From positions 1-39,617 of the forward strand of contig BQJD01000034.1 of NCBI GenBank assembly GCA_021604525.1: a DNA stretch of 39,617 nucleotides, in the 5' to 3' direction. The translations under genes and the position numbers were made by a program. The notes under the pieces were generated by a model. That model made no database searches. It worked only from the letters and a program-made list of their open reading frames with translations, and had not been told where the DNA came from. The stretch is from a marine bacterium B5-7 (lineage in GTDB: Bacteria > Pseudomonadota > Gammaproteobacteria > Arenicellales > CAJQKF01). Of this stretch, positions 1 through 7,972 are shown one piece after another; positions within the stretch are counted from its first letter, which is position 1, and the number at the start of each line of letters is the position of its first letter.

Positions 1-476
1 ATGGCGACGCCCTGCAGCCGTTCACGCAGCTCGTCGGGCAATGCCCGGTAGGCCGAATACTGATTGGCGAAGTGGGTGTCCCCACCAGCACTCGGCAGTT
101 CGACCGCGTAGAGCATGCTGGCCGTCGGTGGCACCGGACGATAGGTCATGTCCGAGTGCCAGTTCGCCTCCTTGTTGGCCAGGCCGCCAACGGCCTTGCC
201 GTCCACCTTGACGTTGGAGATGACCGTGACGAAGCGGCTCGTCTGGCGGCGCGCATCGTCTTCGGCCACCTCGTCCAGCGGGCGGCCTTCCAGCGGACCG
301 AAGCGCGCCGCGAACGCCGTCAGGGCTGCGTCATCCAGTGATTGACCGCGGACCACCAGCACCAGATGCTCCAGCCACGATGCGTAGAGCGTCTCGAAGT
401 CCGAATCGGACAGGGTCGTCACATCCAGGCCGGTCACTTCGGCCCCGAGCTGTTCGCCAAGAGGGGTGATCTGCAT
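1..476 (-). CDS. TauD/TfdA-family 2-oxoglutarate/Fe(II) dioxygenase, 3' end outside window
   Basis: An open reading frame runs leftward from an ATG at 476-474 to the window edge, giving the N-terminal 158 residues; the family is usually about 280-300 residues. The stretch WHSDMTY (His107, Asp109) is the HxD half of the HxD...H iron-binding triad. It is followed by the typical LPSAGGDTHFANQY and YRALPDELRERLQG segments of TauD/TfdA enzymes. The distal His and the 2-oxoglutarate-binding Arg would lie beyond base 1. GGGAG about 8 bases upstream supports the start. Family members oxidise small sulfonates, phenoxyacids or similar substrates in the cytoplasm; the substrate cannot be told from this half. 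The gene is strongly GC-rich, like everything left of the tRNA. Confidence 0.88.
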   Translation of the reverse strand, partial: MQITPLGEQLGAEVTGLDVTTLSDSDFETLYASWLEHLVLVVRGQSLDDAALTAFAARFGPLEGRPLDEVAEDDARRQTSRFVTVISNVKVDGKAVGGLANKEANWHSDMTYRPVPPTASMLYAVELPSAGGDTHFANQYSAYRALPDELRERLQGVA

Positions 477-780
477 GTTGTCGCTCCCGCAGGTCCTGGC
501 CCGAATCATCGGACACGCGCGTGCAGAGCTTACCCGAAGGCTGCAGGTCCTCAGACCCGCCGCACGGTCCGCCAGGATCGAGGCCGCTGCGCCGCGGGTT
601 CGCTGCCAGCTACCCGGCGCATCCGCAAATTCAGCCTGAAATCTGCGAAACGGGCCCGGAAAGTGCGATTGCGCACACGAATCCGGATTTTCCCTAGTCA
701 TGCCAAATCGATACCGCCCTAGTATCAAGGCTGGTTGGACAAGGAAGTCCTCCTTCAAGCGCACCCGACAGGACGCCGCA
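477..780. other. Intergenic region between divergent genes
   Basis: About 300 bases lie between the leftward dioxygenase gene and the rightward small ORF, so this stretch should carry both promoters. Open frames across it show no recognisable protein features, and I see no convincing consensus promoter. A short imperfect hairpin (AAGGA/TCCTT) occurs around 741-755. Nothing else can be supported. Confidence 0.3.
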
Positions 781-1038
781 ATGCGCACCACCTTCAGCAC
801 CCTGGCCCGGCTTCTCGGCCTGCGCCAGCCACCACCGGACCCACCGCGCTGGCAGCGCCTGAGCGACGCAGACCCCGAGCGCTGCCGGACCGAGCTCGCC
901 GCCCTGCCCCTGAACCTCACCCTGCCCCGCGGCCGCTGCGCGCCCAAAGGCGCCCGCACCCCACTCGAGCAGGCCCAGGATGAGCGCGCGAGACTCAACC
1001 TCGACCTGATCGGCTTCGAGACCCGCGGCCGCATCTGA
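781..1038 (+). CDS. Small hypothetical protein, 85 aa
   Basis: The frame starts at ATG 781, preceded at 7 bases by AGGA (770-773), and encodes 85 residues rich in Arg, Leu and Pro. There is no signal peptide or membrane segment. The C-terminal part is charged (DERARLNLDLIGFETRGRI) and looks more protein-like than the proline-rich middle. I do not recognise a family. The DNA is extremely GC-rich, so open frames arise easily by chance. The Shine-Dalgarno-like site and the position between a divergent gene and a tRNA are the only supports. Confidence 0.4.
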   Translation: MRTTFSTLARLLGLRQPPPDPPRWQRLSDADPERCRTELAALPLNLTLPRGRCAPKGARTPLEQAQDERARLNLDLIGFETRGRI

Positions 1039-1079
1039 CCCGCCACTCGAGCGGCGTGCCCGATCGCCTCCGAATCTCG

Positions 1080-1085
1080 TACAAT
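1080..1085 (+). promoter_or_regulatory. Candidate -10 box of the tRNA-Lys promoter
   Basis: TACAAT lies 51 bases before the mature tRNA 5' end in otherwise GC-rich sequence. The hexamer 17 bases upstream (around 1057-1062) is a poor -35. A single-tRNA transcript with a short leader would fit. Confidence 0.4.
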
Positions 1086-1136
1086 GCCCGTCCTGCGCCG
1101 CCAGTCGGCGCGGAAGGCACCCCGCCTTGACCCATC

Positions 1137-1212
1137 GGGCCGTTAGCTCAGCTGGTAGAGCATCTGACTTTTAATCAGGTGGTCGCAGGTTCGAATCCTG
1201 CACGGCCCACCA
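1137..1212 (+). tRNA. tRNA-Lys (anticodon UUU)
   Basis: A full 76-base tRNA is visible. The 7-bp acceptor stem pairs GGGCCGT with ACGGCCC, followed by the discriminator A and an encoded CCA. The D arm contains AGCTCAGCTGGTAGAGC. The anticodon loop is CTTTTAA with anticodon TTT between TCTGA/TCAGG arms. The T arm is GCAGG-TTCGAAT-CCTGC. It decodes AAA/AAG. Base composition drops abruptly at its 3' side, which is the classic insertion side for integrative elements. The same position would also be a likely mis-join, because tRNA genes are conserved between genomes. Confidence 0.98.
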
Positions 1213-1252
1213 CTTTAATCAATCATTTAGAGTGCTTCTCCAGGTTCATGTA

Positions 1253-1690
1253 ATGCAAGGCTTTCCACATATCTATAAAGTTATGGCGACAGCGGATCCC
1301 GAGGGGGATGTGTGTCTTTCAGGCGATGGGCTGGATGAGATTCCGTCTGCACCGCCTGTGGAATTTGGTGGTCCCGGTAACCGTTGGTCGCCGGAGTCGT
1401 TGCTGGTCGCGGCAGTTGCGGATTGTTTCATCTTAAGCTTTCGGGCAATTGCCAGAGCGTCCAAACTATCCTGGAATTCATTGAAATGTGAAGCGGAAGG
1501 TACCCTCGAACGTGGCGACGGCGCAACGAGCTTTACGAACTTTGTGATTCACGCAACGCTTGTCGTGCCCCATGACGCGAATGAGGAGCGTGCACATCGA
1601 CTACTGGAGAAGGCGGAGAAAGCTTGCCTGATTACGAATTCGCTGTCGGGTACGACCCACCTGGATGCTAGCGTGGTGAAAGAGGCATAG
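1253..1690 (+). CDS. OsmC/Ohr-family peroxidase-like protein
   Basis: This 145-residue protein fits the OsmC family (thiol-dependent reduction of organic or inorganic hydroperoxides in the cytoplasm). The two expected cysteines are present: Cys58 in VADCFILSF and Cys125 in KACLITNSL, each in the correct helix-like context. The segment NRWSPESLLVAAVADC is typical of the family. I chose ATG 1253, with AGG about 8 bases upstream, over an in-frame GTG at 1232, because homology begins at GFPHIYKV. The gene starts only 41 bases after the tRNA and is the first gene on the lower-GC side. It may be a general OsmC rather than an Ohr; the substrate is not deducible. Confidence 0.85.
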   Translation: MQGFPHIYKVMATADPEGDVCLSGDGLDEIPSAPPVEFGGPGNRWSPESLLVAAVADCFILSFRAIARASKLSWNSLKCEAEGTLERGDGATSFTNFVIHATLVVPHDANEERAHRLLEKAEKACLITNSLSGTTHLDASVVKEA

Positions 1691-1755
1691 CCAGTCGCAG
1701 TGGTTTTACCTGGTTTTTCAATCATACCAGAACACCAGACTTTTGTGGTTTGATA

Positions 1756-2115
1756 TCAGGCATCTGTCTCGCTCCATACGGCGAATTCGTTACCGCTGGG
1801 TTCAACGAAGTGAAACCGTCTGCCGCCGGGGAAAGAAAAAATGTTCTTCACAATACGACCGCCGGCTTTTTCGACTATTGACCGGGTTTCTTCGAGCCGG
1901 CTGCTGTAGAAAACAATCAGGGCACTGCCATTGTCTTGCGTTGCGGATAATTCTGATTGATAAAACCCTCCATCCAGACCTTCATCCGAAAATGCCGTGT
2001 ATTCTGGGCCGTAATCGACAAACGTCCAGTTAAACGCAGCTTCAAAGAATAGTTTTGTGGCAGCCAGATCGCTTGCCGGGAATTCTACGTAGTTAATCTT
2101 TCCATGTTCATTCAT
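1756..2115 (-). CDS. VOC-superfamily (glyoxalase/bleomycin-resistance fold) protein
   Basis: A 119-residue protein with one VOC module of the paired beta-alpha-beta-beta-beta type. It starts with INYVEFPASDLAATKLFFEAAFNW and ends with FHFVEPSGNEFAVWSE, the usual signature of small VOC proteins. Glu11 in the first strand and Glu106 near the C-terminus sit where metal ligands often lie. The protein is probably cytoplasmic and dimeric. Members range from glyoxalase-like enzymes to antibiotic-binding proteins, so no reaction is assigned. It is transcribed toward the OsmC-like gene (convergent). Confidence 0.8.
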   Translation of the reverse strand: MNEHGKINYVEFPASDLAATKLFFEAAFNWTFVDYGPEYTAFSDEGLDGGFYQSELSATQDNGSALIVFYSSRLEETRSIVEKAGGRIVKNIFSFPGGRRFHFVEPSGNEFAVWSETDA

Positions 2116-2245
2116 GAGTGTAATGCCAGATAAGATGGTTGCAGGTTAAGCAGAATCGATCTGACCAACGAACCGGTTAAGATCGCATAAATCTTTTGTT
2201 CATGGGCTGAGTGACAGATCCATTTCATACCTTACTCGACGGCGT

Positions 2246-2695
2246 TCAAATTGCAACGACGCGCTGGATAACCCAGAACATGGCGATACTGCCGATGATA
2301 TATGCCGGTGTAAGTTGTACCCATCGTGGCCAGTTGATTCTGATGCGATGGTTGAGGGTTGCCAGTATCGTGAATGCGCCGACGAATAGTAACTGATCGG
2401 CCTCCATGCCAACGTTAAAGAATAACAGTGCAATGAGAATCGCGTTTTGGAGTAAACCGATTTCACTCAAGGCACTTGCGAAGCCGAACCCGTGCAGTAA
2501 CCCAAAGGTGAAGTCAACGACCCAGGGCCAGCGTGCAGTCAGTCCTTGTCTGCCATGATAACCAGGTGCGATTTCTGTAGTGGCAAAACTGAGGGAAAGC
2601 GTAATCACGGCTTCAACCGGCACGGATGGTAAATACACCAGGTCGAGTGTTGCCAATGCAAGGGTGATACTGTCGGCGACAGTAAAGGTCGTGAT
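2246..2695 (-). pseudogene. 3' fragment of a HupE/UreJ-type membrane protein gene
   Basis: The reading frame encodes the C-terminal part of the HupE/UreJ_2 membrane family: TVADSITLALATLDLVYLP, then FGLLHGFGFASALSEIGL, then LFFNVGMEADQLLF, with about four to five hydrophobic helices. Homology begins immediately after a TAA at 2698-2696, and no N-terminal half (periplasmic domain or first helices) is found in any frame upstream as far as the ABC gene at 2884. An internal TTG at 2656 could in principle restart translation, but the first family motif would be lost. I read it as a 5'-truncated relic. Intact members are thought to handle nickel or cobalt or assist hydrogenase/urease maturation; none of those enzymes is nearby. 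Confidence 0.7.
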
Positions 2696-2883
2696 TTAAC
2701 CTGTCACAAAGGTATATGGTTATTGTCTCTCGGGAGATATCAACCATGCGGCCAACAGGAGGCGTTTCAAGGATGTACGAACCCGTTTCATGTTGCATGA
2801 GTCGATAATCCGATAATGAATTCAACACAATTTATCTGTAGGATGTGGAGGATAACTCGGTCCAACTATCAAGAACATTGCCG

Positions 2884-3990
2884 ATGTCGTCCATATCCCT
2901 GAATGCTGTTGAAAAGTACTACGACTCAACAGCCGCTTTACAAAAAACCGATCTTTCGATTGAGGCTGGAACATTTACCGTTCTGCTCGGCCCATCGGGC
3001 TGTGGCAAGTCGACAACGCTCAGGTTGATAGCCGGTCTCGAATCACCGACCTCCGGTACTGTTGAGATAGGCGGGCGGGACGTTACCAACTTGCCGCCCG
3101 CAGAGCGTGGCCTGTCGATGGTGTTTCAATCCTATGCGCTTTTCCCGCATCTGTCTGTTGCAGAAAACATTCAATTCGGTTTGAAGGTTCGTCGTGTCCC
3201 GGCAGCGGAACGCAGGCAGCGACTTGAAAAGACCTGCGCATTATTGAGTCTGAGCGAGCTGGTCGATCGAAAACCCTATCAACTGTCCGGTGGTCAACAA
3301 CAGCGCGTTGCGCTCGGGCGGGCAGTCATCTCGGAGCAGAAAATCTGTTTGATGGACGAACCGTTGTCCAATCTGGACGCCAAGCTTCGGCACGATATGC
3401 GTAGGGAGTTATGTGCGCTGCAACGCAAACTGGACCTGACGGTGGTTTACGTGACGCACGATCAGACAGAGGCCATCACCATGGCCGATCAAGTCATACT
3501 TTTGAACTCAGGTTCCATAGAACAACATTGTGGGCCGCGTGAGTTATATGAGAAACCCCGTACTCTCTTTGCGGCACGTTTCATCGGCCAACCAGCGATG
3601 AATATCGTTAATCTCGTTCGATTCGAAAACGAGCAGTACACAACACCGGGCAGCGATAGCCCTTTTATTCGCTTGGTTGGAAACGATTTGCCGGATGTGA
3701 TTTCTCTTGGCATTCGCCCGGAGGATATTTCTGTATCGGATCATGATGGTATTTCTGTAATAGTTTCCGGTGGAGAATACCTTGGTGCCGACTTGATGCT
3801 TAATTGTATGCTTGGCGGTTCACCGGTAATCATACGTTGTCCGCCGGAACGGCTTGATGATTTTGGTTCAACGGGTCTGGATGATGTACATCAGAAGGTC
3901 AGCTTGAATTGGCTGCCGCGAAAGATTCATTTGTTCGATGATAAAAGCGGGAAACGCCGAGACGATCTTGCCGCTCAGTTAATAACCTGA
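2884..3990 (+). CDS. ABC transporter ATP-binding protein, CUT1 type (MalK/UgpC-like)
   Basis: A 368-residue ATPase energises import by the two permeases and binding protein downstream. Walker A is GPSGCGKST (residues 36-44), the signature is LSGGQQQR (134-141), Walker B is ICLMDEP (154-160), and the H-loop is VTHD. The C-terminal third is an MOP/TOBE-like extension (SLGIRPEDI), as in MalK/UgpC proteins. An in-frame GTG lies at 2845. I prefer ATG 2884 because the family sequence starts at SISLNAVEKYYDS, although the best purine-rich site (GGAGG, 2846-2850) is too far upstream for it. It is the first gene of an apparent ATPase, binding protein, permease, permease, DDAH, VOC series. Confidence 0.93.
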   Translation: MSSISLNAVEKYYDSTAALQKTDLSIEAGTFTVLLGPSGCGKSTTLRLIAGLESPTSGTVEIGGRDVTNLPPAERGLSMVFQSYALFPHLSVAENIQFGLKVRRVPAAERRQRLEKTCALLSLSELVDRKPYQLSGGQQQRVALGRAVISEQKICLMDEPLSNLDAKLRHDMRRELCALQRKLDLTVVYVTHDQTEAITMADQVILLNSGSIEQHCGPRELYEKPRTLFAARFIGQPAMNIVNLVRFENEQYTTPGSDSPFIRLVGNDLPDVISLGIRPEDISVSDHDGISVIVSGGEYLGADLMLNCMLGGSPVIIRCPPERLDDFGSTGLDDVHQKVSLNWLPRKIHLFDDKSGKRRDDLAAQLIT

Positions 3991-4009
3991 TAACAACTGG
4001 ACGACAGGG

Positions 4010-4026
4010 GCAGGTTCAAGTCCTGC
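4010..4026 (+). other. Stem-loop resembling a tRNA T arm
   Basis: The 17 bases GCAGG-TTCAAGT-CCTGC form a 5-bp stem with a 7-base loop identical in form to a tRNA T arm. They match the T arm of the tRNA-Lys at 1137-1212 at 15 of 17 positions. No acceptor, D or anticodon arm can be folded around it, so it is not a tRNA gene. It lies in the 80-base gap between the ATPase and binding-protein genes. It may be a chance hairpin, an mRNA-processing stem or a relic of a tRNA-targeted insertion. Confidence 0.3.
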
Positions 4027-4070
4027 ATGTTGCGAATAATTGATACCAACACATAGCGAGGTGAATATTG

Positions 4071-5360
4071 ATGAAACAAACACGCCAAAGAATGGCTGCC
4101 TTAATCGGCGCCGTGACTTTAACCCTGTCCGTAGCCATGCCTGCACAGGCGGTCGACCTGCAATTCTTTTTCCCTGTAGCAGTCGGCGGTAAGGCTGCTG
4201 AAACCATTGAATCGCTGACCAGGGAATATGTGTCCAGCAACAGTGATGTAAATATTGAGGCTGTTTATGCCGGCAGTTATCAGGATACCGTAACCAAGGC
4301 ATTAACCGCAGCGCAAGGTGGCAAACCGCCGCAACTCGCGGTAATTCTGGCCGTTGATATGTTTACGCTGATCGATGAAGACCTTATTGTGCCGTTTGAC
4401 GACTTGCTGTCAGACGCCGACAAGAAAGATTGGATCGGTGGTTTTTATCCTGCCTTCATGGAAAACAGCCAGACTGGCGGTAAAACCTACGGTATTCCAT
4501 TTCAACGTTCCACGCCGGTACTTTACTGGAACAAGGATGCATTTGCCGAAGTTGGGCTCGATCCGGATACGCCGCCAGCGACGTGGGATGAAATGGTCTC
4601 TTTCGGTGAGAAGCTCGTAAAGAAAGATGGCGATGGTAATGTTGTTCGCTGGGGCGTGCGCATACCGTCATCGGGATTTCCTTATTGGTTGTTTCAGGGT
4701 TTGACGACGCAAAATGGCGTCATCTTGATGAACTCTGATGGCAACGAGACCTATTTTGACGATCCAAAAGTTGTCGAAGCGCTGCAATATATGGTGGATC
4801 TCAGTCAGAAGTACGGTGTCATGGCGCCGGGAATTATCGAGTGGGGCACAACGCCAAAAGCATTTTTCGAAGGTGCAACGGCAATGATGTGGACCACGAC
4901 GGGGAACCTGACCAATGTTCGTACTAACGCGCCATTCCCATTCGGTGTTGCCATGCTTCCAGCCAAGGAACGACGTGGCGCTCCGACAGGCGGCGGAAAT
5001 TTCTACATTTTCAAGGATTCGAGTGATGAGCAGAAGAAAGCGTCGGTCGATTTCGTGAAGTGGATCACCGCGCCGGAGCAAGCAGCCCAATGGACGATTG
5101 CAACGGGTTACGTGGCGCCGCGACCGGATGATTGGGAAACACCGGCACTCAAGGCGTATGTCGAAGACTTTCCGCCCGCACTGGTTGCACGGAACCAGTT
5201 GGAATTTGCGGTTGCCGAACTGTCGACATATCAGAATCAGCGTATAACCACAATATTCAATGATGCGCTTGAAGCTTCTATCACTGGAGAAAAAGCGCCG
5301 CAGGCAGCACTTGCAGAGGCACAGGAAAAAGCAGATCGCATATTAAAAGATTATCGCTAG
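4071..5360 (+). CDS. ABC transporter substrate-binding protein, CUT1 type (UgpB-like)
   Basis: A 429-residue periplasmic binding protein. The signal peptide is clear: positive MKQTRQR, a hydrophobic core and a cleavage site after MPAQA (residues 23-27). The start VDLQFFFPV followed by VNIEAVYAGSYQDTVTKAL resembles UgpB, the glycerol-3-phosphate binder, and the length is normal for cluster-B sugar-binding proteins. GAGGTG at 4058-4063 with a 7-base spacer supports ATG 4071 over a TTG at 4068. The ligand is not certain: UgpB-like proteins also bind glycerophosphodiesters and other polar compounds. The association with DDAH raises the possibility of a non-sugar ligand. The gene is followed at once by a strong hairpin terminator, which should make it the most expressed gene of the transporter. 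Confidence 0.92.
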   Translation: MKQTRQRMAALIGAVTLTLSVAMPAQAVDLQFFFPVAVGGKAAETIESLTREYVSSNSDVNIEAVYAGSYQDTVTKALTAAQGGKPPQLAVILAVDMFTLIDEDLIVPFDDLLSDADKKDWIGGFYPAFMENSQTGGKTYGIPFQRSTPVLYWNKDAFAEVGLDPDTPPATWDEMVSFGEKLVKKDGDGNVVRWGVRIPSSGFPYWLFQGLTTQNGVILMNSDGNETYFDDPKVVEALQYMVDLSQKYGVMAPGIIEWGTTPKAFFEGATAMMWTTTGNLTNVRTNAPFPFGVAMLPAKERRGAPTGGGNFYIFKDSSDEQKKASVDFVKWITAPEQAAQWTIATGYVAPRPDDWETPALKAYVEDFPPALVARNQLEFAVAELSTYQNQRITTIFNDALEASITGEKAPQAALAEAQEKADRILKDYR

Positions 5361-5367
5361 TGAAACA

Positions 5368-5400
5368 GGCGACGGGGACTTATTCCCGTCGCCATTTTTT
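5368..5400 (+). terminator. Strong intrinsic terminator/attenuator inside the transporter operon
   Basis: GGCGACGGG (5368-5376) pairs perfectly with CCCGTCGCC (5385-5393) around an 8-base loop and is followed by A and six T residues (5395-5400). It lies between the binding-protein stop codon and the first permease start at 5409. Partial read-through would give excess binding protein over membrane components, a pattern known for other binding-protein-dependent transporters. Confidence 0.88.
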
Positions 5401-5408
5401 AACTGACC

Positions 5409-6296
5409 ATGCGTAACACCATAAATCTCAGGTTATCGTGGGTAAATGCGTGGCTATTGCTCACGCCGGCGATGATTCTTGTCATCGGGTTTACCCACTT
5501 CCCCGCGGTTAAAACCTTCTGGAATAGTTTCTTCTCAACACCTCGCGGTAAACGGCCTGCAGTATTTACGGGCCTTGAGAACTATCATTACCTGCTGCAA
5601 GACGATATTTTCTGGACAGTACTCAAGAACAACTTGCTGTTTTCACTTGGAACGGTGCCCACATCGGTTTGTATTGCCCTTGCGATGGCTCTATGGGTGA
5701 ATGGCAAGCTTCACGGCCGGGGATTTATGCGAATGGCGTTCTTTACGCCGACTGTGTTACCCCTCATCGCCGTTGCCAATATATGGTTGTTCTACTACAC
5801 GCCAGGCTTTGGACTAATCGATCAGATTCGATCCCTGTTCGGTCTGCCGGAACAAAACTGGCTGGGTAATCCAGACTATGCCCTGGCCGCTGTAATTGTG
5901 GTCGCGATATGGAAGGAGGCTGGATTTTTTATGGTTTTTTATCTTGCCGCTCTACAGTCGATTCCTCCGAATCTGCGTGAAGCGGCGCAGTTGGAAGGTG
6001 CCAGTAGTTGGTATTTCTTTAGACGTGTTGCGTTTCCCCTGTTAATGCCGACCACGTTGTTTGTGTCAGTCAATGCGGTAATAAATTCGTTTCGGCTAGT
6101 CGATCACATCTTCGTCATGACTGAGGGTGGCCCTAATAATGCCTCGTCACTATTGCTGTTTTATATATATGAGACTGCATTCAAATTTTGGGAAACCGGA
6201 TATGCTGCAACGTTGACTGTGGTTCTTGTGGTACTGCTCTCGATTTTTAGCGTCGGGCAGTTTTTCCTTGTTGATAAGCGGATTCACTACCGGTAA
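5409..6296 (+). CDS. ABC transporter permease, CUT1 type (UgpA/MalF-like)
   Basis: A 295-residue inner-membrane protein with about six hydrophobic helices. The EAA-loop region that contacts the ATPase is visible as NLREAAQLEGASSWYFFRRVAFPLLMP (about residues 190-216). The N-terminal LSWVNAWLLLTPAMILVIGF and the following FFSTPRG and FTGLENYHYLL segments are typical of the first CUT1 permease. Its ATG begins 8 bases after the T-tract of the terminator, so translation depends on read-through or on a promoter hidden near the hairpin. Its partner permease starts 4 bases after its stop codon. Confidence 0.92.
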   Translation: MRNTINLRLSWVNAWLLLTPAMILVIGFTHFPAVKTFWNSFFSTPRGKRPAVFTGLENYHYLLQDDIFWTVLKNNLLFSLGTVPTSVCIALAMALWVNGKLHGRGFMRMAFFTPTVLPLIAVANIWLFYYTPGFGLIDQIRSLFGLPEQNWLGNPDYALAAVIVVAIWKEAGFFMVFYLAALQSIPPNLREAAQLEGASSWYFFRRVAFPLLMPTTLFVSVNAVINSFRLVDHIFVMTEGGPNNASSLLLFYIYETAFKFWETGYAATLTVVLVVLLSIFSVGQFFLVDKRIHYR

Positions 6297-6300
6297 TACC

Positions 6301-7116
6301 ATGCGCCAGGTTGACTACGGATCCAGTCTCAATCTAATCGCAGCCTGGCTCGTGGCATTGCTGTGGTTCTCGCCGTTGGCCTATGCATTGTGGACGGCAA
6401 TACATCCAGTCGCTTATGAAGTCCGCTTCGATCTTACTGCACCACTGACATTTGAAAATTTTATAGATGCTTGGGCGGCAGCACCGTTCGCAAGATATTT
6501 TTTAAATACGGTAATCCTTGTCACCATGATTCTGGTAGCACAGTTTGTCCTGTGCACACTTGCAGCCTATGCCTTTGCCAGATTTGAGTTCCGTGGTCGC
6601 GAAGTGATGTTCGCCCTGGTGCTGGTACAGCTTCTGGTCATGCCGGATATACTGATCGTCGAAAACTACAAGACCATGCGTGCCCTTGGTCTCGTAGATA
6701 CCATCGTCGCGATTGGTTTGCCTTATATGGCATCCGGTTTCGGGATATTTCTACTCCGGCAAACATTCAAGACAGTACCCAAGGAACTTGAAGACGCTGC
6801 GCGGGTGGAAGGTGCCGGTTTATTTCAGATTCTTTGGCGTGTTTATATACCGCTGGCCAAGCCCACCTATCTTGCCTATGGCCTGGTTTCGGTGAGCTAT
6901 CATTGGAATAACTTCCTGTGGCCATTGATCGTTACCAATTCTGTTGAGACCCGACCTGTTACCGTGGGCCTTAGCATCTTTGCCGCGGTAGATTCCGGCG
7001 TACAATGGTCAATCATGAATGCTGCGACACTCATGACATCGGGGCCACTATTAATTGCATTCCTGCTATTTCAACGTCAGTTTGTGCAAAGCTTCATGCG
7101 CGCCGGTATTCGTTAA
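6301..7116 (+). CDS. ABC transporter permease, CUT1 type (UgpE/MalG-like)
   Basis: A 271-residue inner-membrane permease, the second half of the translocation channel. It has about six membrane segments and an EAA loop (KELEDAARVEGAGLFQILWRVYIPLAKP). The C-terminus FQRQFVQSFMRAGIR is the usual end of the MalG/UgpE class (VQGLTAGAVK-like). An upstream extension in the same frame overlaps the first permease, but ATG 6301, four bases after that gene's stop, is the sensible start and implies translational coupling. Confidence 0.92.
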   Translation: MRQVDYGSSLNLIAAWLVALLWFSPLAYALWTAIHPVAYEVRFDLTAPLTFENFIDAWAAAPFARYFLNTVILVTMILVAQFVLCTLAAYAFARFEFRGREVMFALVLVQLLVMPDILIVENYKTMRALGLVDTIVAIGLPYMASGFGIFLLRQTFKTVPKELEDAARVEGAGLFQILWRVYIPLAKPTYLAYGLVSVSYHWNNFLWPLIVTNSVETRPVTVGLSIFAAVDSGVQWSIMNAATLMTSGPLLIAFLLFQRQFVQSFMRAGIR

Positions 7117-7168
7117 ATATCTATCCGGTCGTATTTTTTCCTCTTCAAAGAAACCCAGGCATCGTGAT

Positions 7169-7963
7169 ATGAAAATCGGTCGTTCCTTTCGATTTACTAA
7201 CGCACTCGTGCGATCGCCGGCAAGAAGTATTGCTGATGGATTGCGCGCACATGGCCAGCCGGACCCGGATCACAAAACGTTTATGTCGGAACACGACGCG
7301 TATGTTGACCAGTTAAGACAGTCAGGTCTTAACACCACGATTCTCCCTTCGCTTGAAGATTACCCGGATTCTGTTTTTATTGAGGACGCCGCACTGTGCT
7401 TCGATGGTGTCGCAGTCGTTTTGAGGCCAGGCGCTCCGAGTCGACGTGGCGAAGCGCCAGCGTTATTACAGCCACTTGGTGAGTTATTCAGTGAAACTCA
7501 TCAGTTGGGTGGTGAAGGTTTTGTTGATGGCGGCGATATTCTGTTGACCGATACCGACGCATTTATTGGACTTTCCGAACGCACTAATCGACAAGGTATC
7601 TCAGCGCTTGAGCTCATACTTGCACGGTACGATTATACGGTTCGTGTCGTTGAGACACCGCCAGGTGTTCTGCATTTTAAATCCGCCTGCGGTTTGTTGG
7701 ATAGTGAAACAATCTTTGCAACGAGGGAGCTTGCTGCAACGGGCTGCTTTCAAGACTATCGCGTTATCGTAGCGCCAGATGGGGAAGGGCCGGTGGCAAA
7801 TCTTGTGCGTGTTAATGATGACGTGATCATGCGTTCAGGTTTTCCGAAATCCGAATTGTTGCTGAAAGATGAAGGGTATTCAGTGAAAGTGTTGTGTGTT
7901 GGAGAAGCGGCGAAAGTGGATGGTGGGTTATCCTGCATGTCGCTTCGCTTTACGCTCGACTAG
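7169..7963 (+). CDS. Dimethylarginine dimethylaminohydrolase (DDAH)
   Basis: A 264-residue enzyme of the arginine-deiminase superfamily. Known DDAH enzymes hydrolyse N-omega-methylated arginines to citrulline and methylamine or dimethylamine through a covalent cysteine intermediate. The catalytic set is visible: Asp120 in VDGGDILL, His169 in GVLHFKSAC and Cys256 in KVDGGLSCMSLRF. The segment FIGLSERTNRQG after VDGGD follows the vertebrate DDAH pattern closely, and FIEDAAL (70-76) is a substrate-pocket motif. The length fits bacterial DDAH (about 254 residues in Pseudomonas). I chose ATG 7169; the longer frame to 7055 overlaps the permease and adds no family sequence. It follows the transporter genes by 52 bases on the same strand, so the imported ligand may be linked to its substrate, which is inference. 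Confidence 0.9.
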   Translation: MKIGRSFRFTNALVRSPARSIADGLRAHGQPDPDHKTFMSEHDAYVDQLRQSGLNTTILPSLEDYPDSVFIEDAALCFDGVAVVLRPGAPSRRGEAPALLQPLGELFSETHQLGGEGFVDGGDILLTDTDAFIGLSERTNRQGISALELILARYDYTVRVVETPPGVLHFKSACGLLDSETIFATRELAATGCFQDYRVIVAPDGEGPVANLVRVNDDVIMRSGFPKSELLLKDEGYSVKVLCVGEAAKVDGGLSCMSLRFTLD

Positions 7964-7972
7964 CCAGTTTCC

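Noticed and set aside
331-722. Open frames on both strands across the dioxygenase start region
   Set aside because: They are antisense or out-of-frame to the TauD/TfdA sequence in very GC-rich DNA and show no family features.
2613-2828. 71-residue frame upstream of the HupE fragment, possibly its missing N-terminus
   Set aside because: It is in another frame and does not look like the membrane or periplasmic part of HupE/UreJ.
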